From contig CAZMZZ010000054.1 of NCBI GenBank assembly GCA_964571215.1, positions 1 through 7,112 on the forward strand: a stretch of DNA of 7,112 nucleotides, in the 5' to 3' direction. Of this stretch, positions 1 to 5,869 are shown in pieces. The position numbers were made by a program, and so were the translations under genes. How positions within the stretch are numbered: the first letter of the stretch is position 1; every line of letters starts with the position of its first letter. This DNA comes from CAJWPI01 sp964571215 (GTDB lineage: Bacteria; Pseudomonadota; Gammaproteobacteria; Magnimaribacterales; Magnimaribacteraceae). Below the pieces are notes generated by a model. That model worked only from the letters and a program-made list of their open reading frames with translations, was not told the origin of the DNA and did not search any database.

Positions 1-1197
1 TATAGCTTTTTGTATAGACTCTTGAAAAGTTCTTCCTATAGCCATTACTTCACCAACTGATTTCATTTGTGTAGATAATATATTCTTAGCTTGAGGAAAT
101 TTCTCAAAGTTAAACCTAGGTATTTTGGTTACTACATAATCAATTGAGGGCTCAAAAGAAGAAGGAATAATTCCTCCGGTAATATCATTTCGTAACTCAT
201 CTAATGTATACCCTACAGCTAACTTCGCAGCTACCTTTGCAATTGGAAATCCAGTTGCTTTAGATGCAAGAGCTGAGGATCTAGAAACTCTTGGATTCAT
301 CTCAATTACTAGCATCTCACCGTTTTCTGGGTTTATTGTGAACTGAACATTTGAGCCTCCAGTCTCCACCCCTATTTCTCTCAGAATATCCATAGAAGAA
401 TTTCTCATAATTTGGTATTCCTTATCAGTCAGAGTTTGTGCAGGTGCAACAGTAATAGAATCACCTGTATGTATTCCCATAGGGTCAATGTTTTCTATAC
501 AACAGACAATTATGCAATTATCGTTTTTATCTCTAACAACCTCCATCTCAAATTCCTTCCAGCCACCTAAGAATTCATCTATAAAAACTTCAGAGGTAGG
601 AGAAAGTTCAAAACCCTTCAAACAAATTTCTTCAAACTCTTGGGCGTTATAAGCTATCCCTCCTCCTGACCCTCCTAAAGTAAAGTTAGGTCTCAACACA
701 CAAGGAAAACCTATTTCATCTAAAATTGAGAAAGCTTGTTCTAGATTATGGGCTAAAGAAGCTCTAGGAGTTTTTAAACCAATTTTTTTCATCGCTTCTG
801 CAAATAAATCTCTATCTTCAGCTTTGTCTATGGCCTCCCTTGTTGCTCCTATCATCTCAACTTTATTTGATGAAAGGATTTCTCTACTCTCTAAATCAAG
901 GGCGGTATTTAAACCAGTCTGTCCTCCCATAGTTGGTAAAATTGCATCGGGTTTCTCTTTCTCAATAATCTTCTGAATTGTTTCCCAGTGAATTGGCTCA
1001 ATATATGTTGAGTCCGCCATTGAAGGATCAGTCATTATTGTTGCAGGATTAGAATTTACTAAGATAACCCTATAACCATCTTCCCTCAAAGCTTTACATG
1101 CTTGAGCACCTGAATAATCAAACTCACAAGCTTGACCAATAACTATAGGTCCTGCACCCAAAATTAAGATAGACTCTATATCTGTCCTTTTACCCAT
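1..1197 (-). CDS. carB: Carbamoyl phosphate synthase large subunit, N-terminal 399 residues (cut by window edge)
   Basis: CarB makes carbamoyl phosphate from bicarbonate, two ATP and ammonia channelled from CarA, in the cytoplasm, for pyrimidine and arginine synthesis. Only the first 399 of about 1070 residues are here: the carboxyphosphate half with its ATP-grasp domain. It opens MGKRTDIESILILGAGPIVI. Numbering matches E. coli CarB without gaps at every key site I checked: R129, R169 (in LRPNFTLGGSGGG), E215, H243, Q285, E299, N301 and R303 (EMNPRVSRSS). ATP and metal ligands are therefore intact. The start is the ATG at 1197-1195, whose first 8 bases (ATGGGTAA) overlap the end of carA. I see no good Shine-Dalgarno, so translational coupling to carA is likely. 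The oligomerisation, second ATP-grasp and allosteric domains lie beyond base 1. Identity is certain; only completeness cannot be judged. Confidence 0.97.
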   Translation of the reverse strand, partial: MGKRTDIESILILGAGPIVIGQACEFDYSGAQACKALREDGYRVILVNSNPATIMTDPSMADSTYIEPIHWETIQKIIEKEKPDAILPTMGGQTGLNTALDLESREILSSNKVEMIGATREAIDKAEDRDLFAEAMKKIGLKTPRASLAHNLEQAFSILDEIGFPCVLRPNFTLGGSGGGIAYNAQEFEEICLKGFELSPTSEVFIDEFLGGWKEFEMEVVRDKNDNCIIVCCIENIDPMGIHTGDSITVAPAQTLTDKEYQIMRNSSMDILREIGVETGGSNVQFTINPENGEMLVIEMNPRVSRSSALASKATGFPIAKVAAKLAVGYTLDELRNDITGGIIPSSFEPSIDYVVTKIPRFNFEKFPQAKNILSTQMKSVGEVMAIGRTFQESIQKAI

Positions 1198-2308
1198 TAA
1201 AAGTTTCCATGTCTTCTAGAAAACAAGTAAAAAGATAATTTAGTTCATGGGGACCAGGACTAGCCTCTGGATGTCCTTGAAAACTAAAGGCAGGCAATCT
1301 TTTATGTCTTAATCCTTGAATTGTTCCGTCAAATAACGACTTGTGAGTGATCTCAAGAGAAGAAGGCAGGGTATCTTCTCTTACGGTAAAGCCATGATTT
1401 TGACTGCTAATAAATACTTTTTTGGATTTTAAATCTTGAACAGGATGATTAGCTCCATGATGTCCAAATTTCATCTTCTCAGTATGCGCACCAAAGGCTA
1501 AAGCCATTAATTGATGACCTAAACAAATACCAAACAAAGGCAATTTAGCTTCAGATAGTTCCTTAATACACTTAATAGCATATTTACATGCATCTGGATC
1601 TCCAGGACCATTAGAAAGAAAAACACCATCTGGTTTACTTTTTAAAATTTCCTTTGCTGAAGTAGTTGCTGGAAAAACTGTTATCTCGCAACCAAGAGAA
1701 TACAAAATATCTAAAATATTCCTTTTGACTCCAAAATCTAGAGCAGAAACCTTAAATTTTTTTAATCTTTCTTTAGTGCCAGTTCTTTCTTTTTTCCAAA
1801 GCAGTTTTTTTGAAATTGTTACCTCCTTAGTTAAGTCCATACCTAAAAGACCAGGAAAATCTTTTGCAAGATCTATAGCTTTTTGTTCTGAGCAATTTTT
1901 GCCTGCAATTATTGCAGCAGACTGTGAGCCCTTTGTTCTAATTATTCTAGTAAGCTTCCTTGTATCTATATCTGCTATCCCTACCGTATTAAAAGTTTGC
2001 AAGAATTCATCTAATGAATTCTTTGATCTCCAATTACTTCTTTCTGAAGGTAAATTTCTAATAACTAATCCAGAAGACCAAATCTTAGGAGACTCCATAT
2101 CTTCAAAGTTAGTGCCTGTATTCCCAATATGAGGGTAAGTTAGTGTAACAATCTGTTTGTTGTAAGAAGGGTCAGTAAGAATTTCTTGATAACCAGTTAT
2201 AGAAGTATTAAATACAATCTCTCCTACAGACTCACCGATAGCTCCTATACTTTTTCCTGAAAAACAGGAGCCATCTGCTAAAGCTAATATGGCTTTTTCT
2301 TCTTTCAC
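1190..2308 (-). CDS. carA: Carbamoyl phosphate synthase small (glutamine amidotransferase) subunit
   Basis: CarA hydrolyses glutamine and passes ammonia to CarB. It has 372 residues against 382 in E. coli. The N-terminal small-subunit domain carries GEIVFNTSITGYQEILTDPS (29-48) and TYPHIGNTGTN; IADIDTRKLTR lies at 111-121. The class I amidotransferase domain runs from about 187 and shows SNGPGDPDA (232-240), the nucleophile C262 in GICLGHQ, and the H346/E348 pair in QGHPEAS, so the triad is complete. The start is GTG at 2308: an in-frame TAA lies three codons upstream (2317-2315), and the product then aligns with the usual CarA N-terminus. A GGAGA at 2324-2320 is rather far (11 bases) to act alone. 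The GTG shares its first base with the stop of a 33-codon upstream frame (TAGTG), so coupled translation is possible. The last 8 bases overlap carB. Expression is probably set by the leader terminator at 2383-2347. Confidence 0.97.
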   Translation of the reverse strand: MKEEKAILALADGSCFSGKSIGAIGESVGEIVFNTSITGYQEILTDPSYNKQIVTLTYPHIGNTGTNFEDMESPKIWSSGLVIRNLPSERSNWRSKNSLDEFLQTFNTVGIADIDTRKLTRIIRTKGSQSAAIIAGKNCSEQKAIDLAKDFPGLLGMDLTKEVTISKKLLWKKERTGTKERLKKFKVSALDFGVKRNILDILYSLGCEITVFPATTSAKEILKSKPDGVFLSNGPGDPDACKYAIKCIKELSEAKLPLFGICLGHQLMALAFGAHTEKMKFGHHGANHPVQDLKSKKVFISSQNHGFTVREDTLPSSLEITHKSLFDGTIQGLRHKRLPAFSFQGHPEASPGPHELNYLFTCFLEDMETFNG

Positions 2309-2409
2309 TAGACGTTAAGTCTCCATTTTCTGAGAAATAAATTGACAAAAAAAAACGAACTTGGAAAGAATTCCTTGCTCGTTAATATGTTTTTAATGCT
2401 TCCAGGCAT
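2308..2409 (-). CDS. Candidate carA leader peptide, 33 codons, running through an attenuator
   Basis: This frame begins at the ATG at 2409-2407, reads MPGSIKNILT at its start and RKWRLNV at its end, and stops at TAG (2310-2308), overlapping the carA GTG by one base. It reads through the whole terminator hairpin; the nine-T tract encodes Phe19-Phe21, and six of 33 residues are Phe. There are no Arg codons before the terminator (the two AGA codons, 27 and 30, lie after it), which argues against arginine-codon stalling and for a pyrBI-like UTP mechanism. No Shine-Dalgarno precedes it, but the predicted transcript start lies only 1-3 bases upstream, so it would be read from a nearly leaderless mRNA. 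The frame is short enough to stay open by chance in AT-rich DNA. Its support is position: start at the transcript 5' end and stop on the carA start. Function is inferred. Confidence 0.42.
   Translation of the reverse strand: MPGSIKNILTSKEFFPSSFFFVNLFLRKWRLNV
2320..2324 (-). promoter_or_regulatory. Weak, distant ribosome binding site for carA
   Basis: GGAGA is the only Shine-Dalgarno-like sequence before the carA GTG, with an 11-base gap that is longer than optimal. AGAC (2322-2319) can pair with GTCT (2313-2310) on the minus strand, which would shorten the gap but also cover part of the site. It lies inside the leader frame, so a ribosome finishing that frame would clear it and stop on the carA start. 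Confidence 0.35.
2347..2383 (-). terminator. Intrinsic terminator in the carA leader, probable attenuator
   Basis: Read on the minus strand, AACGAGC (2383-2377) pairs with GTTCGTT (2360-2354), with one G-U pair. Then come a 2x2 A/A internal loop, a GGAA/TTCC inner stem (2374-2371 with 2366-2363) and a TTCT loop. The T run spans 2355-2347; its first two bases close the stem and seven follow. That is 11 pairs plus a U tract, a standard rho-independent terminator. On the plus strand there is no T run after the stem, so it works leftward only. The next gene to the right (map) is transcribed rightward, so this terminator has no upstream gene to end and can only act on transcripts heading into carA. 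This is what makes attenuation the best reading. Confidence 0.72.
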
Positions 2410-2414
2410 TAAAA
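2391..2414. repeat. Perfect 9-bp inverted repeat with 6-base loop in the carA-map spacer
   Basis: TTTTAATGC (2391-2399) and GCATTAAAA (2406-2414) are exact reverse complements around TTCCAG. In DNA it is a candidate operator: it covers the -35 region of the map promoter and the start region of carA. In carA RNA it would fold as a 5' hairpin with the leader-frame AUG in its stem. If transcription starts at 2410 only the inner five pairs remain. No T run follows on either strand, so it is not a terminator. It does not match the ArgR half-site pattern. Confidence 0.7.
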
Positions 2415-2426
2415 GAGCACTATAAT
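2399..2426 (+). promoter_or_regulatory. Candidate sigma-70 promoter for map-glnD-dapC
   Basis: A perfect TATAAT lies at 2421-2426. The best -35 at normal spacing is weak: CTTCCA at 2399-2404, 3 of 6 bases, 16-base spacer, inside the loop and arm of the 2391-2414 inverted repeat. The expected start is about 2433, giving a leader of about 35 bases before the map ATG. A weak -35 covered by a dyad fits a promoter that needs or is blocked by a regulator, but no regulator can be named. Confidence 0.48.
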
Positions 2427-2447
2427 AAATGTATGGTTAAGTGTCTA
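2419..2447 (-). promoter_or_regulatory. Candidate sigma-70 promoter for carAB
   Basis: On the minus strand TAGACA (2447-2442, 5 of 6 consensus bases) and TATAGT (2424-2419, 5 of 6) are separated by 17 bases. Transcription should start near 2412-2410, within or just after a TTTT run (2414-2411) and 1-3 bases before the leader-frame ATG. A T-rich start region could also allow UTP-sensitive slippage, as known at E. coli pyrBI and carAB P1; that is speculation here. The -10 box overlaps the map -10 box on the other strand. Confidence 0.5.
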
Positions 2448-2467
2448 TGGAAAACTTTTATATATAA

Positions 2468-3235
2468 ATGATAAAAATTAAAAACAAAGAAGAAATAAGA
2501 AAAATGCACTTGGCAGGAAGGCTTGCTGCAGAGGTGTTAGAGATGATAACTCCCTTTGTAAAACCAGGTATATCTACAGAGCAATTAGATAAAATTTGCC
2601 ATGATTATATAGTCGAAAATCAACAGGCAATACCAGCTAATGTAGGTTATAGAGGATTTCAAAAAACTATCTGTACTAGTGTTAATCAAGTTGTGTGCCA
2701 TGGGATACCCTCTTCAAAGAAGATATTAAGAGATGGAGATATTTTAAATATAGATGTGACAGTTCTAAAAGATGGCTGGCATGGAGATACTTCTAAAATG
2801 TTTTTAGTAGGAAAAACTAAACCTCACAATGAAAGATTGGTGAGAGTTACACAAGAATGCTTGTACAAAGCAATTGAAATCGTTAAACCTGGAGCAACCC
2901 TAGGTGATATTGGTCATGTTATACAGACTCATGCAGAGAAGAATTACTATAGTGTTGTAGAAGACTATTGTGGTCATGGAATTGGAGAGATTTATCATGA
3001 AGATCCTCAAGTCTTACATTATGGATCACCTGGTCAAGGAACCGAAATTGTTGAAGGAATGAGTTTTACTATAGAACCTATGATAAATCTTGGGACAAAA
3101 TTTACTAAAACCCTATTTGATGGTTGGACAGTTGAAACTAAAGATGGGAAAAACTCAGCTCAATGGGAACACACTCTTGCCGTTACAGAAACAGGCTGTG
3201 AAGTTCTTACTTTAAGGAAAGAAGAAAACTTCTAG
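2468..3235 (+). CDS. map: Methionine aminopeptidase, type I
   Basis: Map removes the initiator methionine from nascent cytoplasmic proteins when the second residue is small; it is normally essential. The protein has 255 residues, close to the E. coli enzyme (264), with numbering shifted by one. All five metal ligands are present: D96 (LNIDVTV), D107 (WHGDTSKMF), H170 (CGHGIGEIYHEDP), E203 (TIEPM) and E234 (AQWEHT). The catalytic-pocket histidines are H78 (VCHGIP) and H177. There is no N-terminal zinc-finger extension, so it is the short bacterial form. The start ATG at 2468 lacks a clear Shine-Dalgarno; the nearest purine patch (2449-2454) is 13 bases away. A 12-codon frame (2433-2471) ends in an ATGA overlap with this start, so coupling is possible. 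It is the first gene of the map-glnD-dapC run. Confidence 0.97.
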   Translation: MIKIKNKEEIRKMHLAGRLAAEVLEMITPFVKPGISTEQLDKICHDYIVENQQAIPANVGYRGFQKTICTSVNQVVCHGIPSSKKILRDGDILNIDVTVLKDGWHGDTSKMFLVGKTKPHNERLVRVTQECLYKAIEIVKPGATLGDIGHVIQTHAEKNYYSVVEDYCGHGIGEIYHEDPQVLHYGSPGQGTEIVEGMSFTIEPMINLGTKFTKTLFDGWTVETKDGKNSAQWEHTLAVTETGCEVLTLRKEENF

Positions 3236-3241
3236 AGACTT

Positions 3242-5869
3242 ATGGATCTGTTACTCCAAGATAACCAAAAAATTAACTCTGTAAATTTAAAAAAAAGTGA
3301 AAAAGAGATTATTTTCAGATTTGATAAATGGATAATTAATAACAAAACCAAAAATCTTGCTGAAATTAATAATTTTCTTTTTGCAAGATCCAACCTCATA
3401 GATAAGGCTCTTGCTGAGACATGGGAAGACTTAGGATTATCAAACTATAAAGAACTAGCATTATTTGCAGTAGGAGGCTATGGAAGGAAGGAATTATTTC
3501 CTCATTCAGACATAGACCTCTTATTACTTAGCAAAAAAACCCTTGATAACTCTCAAAAGAAGTTAATTGAACTCTTTATAAGCTCTCTATGGGATTTAGG
3601 TTTAGAAATTGGTCACAGTGTAAGAAATATAAATGAAACTAAATATTTTGCAAAAGAAGACATAAGAAATATGACTAATCTACTAGAATCGAGATTTCTA
3701 ATAGGTGATAAGAAAATGAAGATAATCTTAAGCAAGGCTATTAATCAAAGAGGACTTTGGGGGGGGAATACTTTCTTTAAAACTAAACTTAAAGAGCAGG
3801 AAGAAAGACATAATAAATTTAACAATACAGAATACAACCTTGAGCCAGACATTAAATCTTCCCCTGGAGGTTTAAGAGATATTCATATTATTGACTGGTT
3901 ATTATTTAATTATTGTAGAAGAACGCTAGCTTCAAAAATAAAAATAAAAAAAGTACTTACTAGGCAAGAAAAGGAAGAATTAACAAAAAATAAGTATTGG
4001 CTTTCAACACTAAGATATTTTCTTCATAGCCAAGCTAAAAGAGAGGAAGACAGATTATTATTTGAATTTCAACTAAATATTGCTCGTATATTATTTCCAC
4101 AAGTAAAGGAAACAAATTCTGCGGCTGAAAGACTTATGCATAGATACTACAGAGCAGCATTAAATATTTCTGAAATAAACTCTACAGTTATTCAAAACTT
4201 AAAAGAGCAGACCAATATCATTCAACGTCAAAGAAAAACTTACGCTCTTAATAAAAATTTCTTAGTAAAAGATAAATTAATTGAATTACGTAAAGGACAA
4301 TCATTTAAAAAAAACCCTTCTTTAATGCTGGCAATTTTCGTTATGCTTTGCCAAAACCCACTTCTTAAAGGGATTTCTTCAGAAACTCTCAGGAAACTAA
4401 AAAAACACAGAAATTTAATAAATGTAGATTTCAGAAAAAAGAAGAAAAATATAGATTTGTTTATGGAACTAATCAAATCAAAACGCTTGATGGTAACCCA
4501 ACTAGAAAGAATGAAGCAGTTAGGGGTTCTAGGTAGATATTTACCAGAATTTGGAAGAGTAACAGGGCAGATGCAATATGATCTTTTCCATATTTATACT
4601 GTTGATGCTCATTCTCTTCAAGTATTAAGGAATATGAGAAGACTCTATCTTGGTACCTCTAAGGATTTATTTCCCTTAGCTTGCAAAATAATTCAAAACC
4701 TTCCCAAATTAGAACTTTTGTATATAGCAGGTTTATATCATGATATTGGCAAAGGTAGAGGGAAAGATCATTCTGCTCTAGGGGCAAAAACGGTAAGAAG
4801 GTTTTGTAAATTACACAGATTTAATAAAGAAGATACTGCTCTCATAGAGTGGCTTGTTATTAATCACCTGAAAATGTCAATCACCTCCCAAAAAGAAGAT
4901 TTGGGAGATATAGAAGTAATAAAAAACTTTTCTGATCTGGTTGCAGACCCAATAAAACTGGACTATTTATATTGTTTAACTGTTGCAGATATAAGCGCTA
5001 CCAATCCAACGTTATGGAATACTTGGAACTCTTCTTTACTTAGAGAACTTTATTTTAAAACAATGGGTGTTTTAAAAAAAGAGGATGACTTTATAGAAAA
5101 GAAATCGCGATCTCTAGTTAAAAAGGAAGCTTTAAAAACTCTTAATAAGAAATTTCATGTTCATGAAAAAGAGGTAATTAATCTTTGGCAAAATTTTTAT
5201 CCTGGTTACTTCAATGCTTTTAGTGCCGAGGAGCTTGCTCTGCATACATACCTAATACTTTCCAATGATAAGAATTCAACGACAGTTGAAATTATTCATC
5301 AAACTCACTCTTCCTCATCTGAACTTTTAATTTTTACTAAAGATAGACCCAACGTGTTTGCAACTATAATTAACAAGATTGATAAAGAGAACATAAACAT
5401 CCTAGACGCAAGACTTTTTGGCACTAAAGATGGAAAGTGTCTGGATCTTATAAAAATTTCAGATCTAGAAGGTAATTTTTTAAAAGAGAATCATGAAGTC
5501 TTAGAAAAGATAACATTTTCTTTATCTAAAGAATTATCAAAACAAGACTTAAAACCCAAATTTGTTAAAAAAAGAATACCCAAAAAATTTCAGAATTTCC
5601 AACGAAAAACAAATATCAAAATAAAACATGATATGAAAAACAGATGGACACAAATAGACCTTGAAACAGCAGACCGACCAGGAATACTTTATGCTGTAAG
5701 TAAAGTCTTTAAAGATCATAATGCTTCAATCAAGAAAGCTAGAATAACAACCTATGGGGAAAGAGCAGAAGATAGATTCTGTATAACTTCTGCTGAGGAA
5801 ACTCCATTCTTGAAAAGAAAAGAGTTAGACGACCTCATTCACAACCTAAAAAATTCTCTGGATGGATAA
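3242..5869 (+). CDS. glnD: Bifunctional uridylyltransferase/uridylyl-removing enzyme (PII sensor)
   Basis: GlnD senses glutamine in the cytoplasm. It adds UMP to PII proteins (GlnB/GlnK) when glutamine is low and removes it when glutamine is high, so controlling glutamine synthetase and nitrogen genes. The 875 residues compare with 890 in E. coli. Order: a nucleotidyltransferase domain with GGYGRKELFPHSDIDLLLL (78-96; D90 and D92 are the metal-binding pair) and SSPGGLRDIH (206-215); a helical linker; an HD hydrolase domain with H457, H500-D501 (LYHDIGKGRGKDHS) and probably D583; then two ACT domains from about 696 (IFTKDRPNVFATI) and 804 (QIDLETADRPGILYAV) that bind glutamine. Both activities should be intact. 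It starts 6 bases after map, and its last 8 bases overlap dapC. An eight-G run (3759-3766) sits in codons 173-175. No glnB or glnK lies in this window. Confidence 0.97.
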   Translation: MDLLLQDNQKINSVNLKKSEKEIIFRFDKWIINNKTKNLAEINNFLFARSNLIDKALAETWEDLGLSNYKELALFAVGGYGRKELFPHSDIDLLLLSKKTLDNSQKKLIELFISSLWDLGLEIGHSVRNINETKYFAKEDIRNMTNLLESRFLIGDKKMKIILSKAINQRGLWGGNTFFKTKLKEQEERHNKFNNTEYNLEPDIKSSPGGLRDIHIIDWLLFNYCRRTLASKIKIKKVLTRQEKEELTKNKYWLSTLRYFLHSQAKREEDRLLFEFQLNIARILFPQVKETNSAAERLMHRYYRAALNISEINSTVIQNLKEQTNIIQRQRKTYALNKNFLVKDKLIELRKGQSFKKNPSLMLAIFVMLCQNPLLKGISSETLRKLKKHRNLINVDFRKKKKNIDLFMELIKSKRLMVTQLERMKQLGVLGRYLPEFGRVTGQMQYDLFHIYTVDAHSLQVLRNMRRLYLGTSKDLFPLACKIIQNLPKLELLYIAGLYHDIGKGRGKDHSALGAKTVRRFCKLHRFNKEDTALIEWLVINHLKMSITSQKEDLGDIEVIKNFSDLVADPIKLDYLYCLTVADISATNPTLWNTWNSSLLRELYFKTMGVLKKEDDFIEKKSRSLVKKEALKTLNKKFHVHEKEVINLWQNFYPGYFNAFSAEELALHTYLILSNDKNSTTVEIIHQTHSSSSELLIFTKDRPNVFATIINKIDKENINILDARLFGTKDGKCLDLIKISDLEGNFLKENHEVLEKITFSLSKELSKQDLKPKFVKKRIPKKFQNFQRKTNIKIKHDMKNRWTQIDLETADRPGILYAVSKVFKDHNASIKKARITTYGERAEDRFCITSAEETPFLKRKELDDLIHNLKNSLDG
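3759..3766. repeat. Eight-G homopolymer inside glnD
   Basis: Eight consecutive G lie in an otherwise AT-rich gene, encoding Trp173-Gly174-Gly175. Long G runs slip during replication and sequencing. A one-base change here would end the protein after the nucleotidyltransferase motif and remove the HD and ACT domains. The reading frame is intact in this copy. Confidence 0.9.

Noticed and set aside
1725..2132. A 135-codon plus-strand open frame inside carA
   Set aside because: It lies fully antisense to the conserved carA sequence, has no recognisable motif, and carA is certain; it is a shadow of carA composition.
2310..2322. AGAC/GTCT mini-dyad before the carA GTG as a hairpin or MetJ-like site
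   Set aside because: Only four pairs around a five-base loop, not a tandem AGACGTCT box, and the gene is not a methionine gene.
2315..2326. Four-codon frame ATG-GAG-ACT-TAA just before carA
   Set aside because: It is too short to judge, and its ATG is probably incidental to the GGAG patch.
2342..2371. Perfect TTGACA at 2342-2347 as the map -35
   Set aside because: The only -10 at fair spacing is AAGAAT (2366-2371, 4 of 6, 18-base spacer). TTGACA overlaps the complement of the terminator U tract and may be coincidental, while a perfect TATAAT lies closer to map.
2391..2414. ArgR box in the carA spacer
   Set aside because: The dyad lacks the TGAAT/ATTCA half-sites and spacing of ArgR, so arginine repression at this site is not supported.
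4240..4476. A 78-codon minus-strand open frame inside glnD
   Set aside because: It is antisense to an A-rich, lysine-coding stretch, which gives Phe-rich nonsense; glnD is continuous through it.
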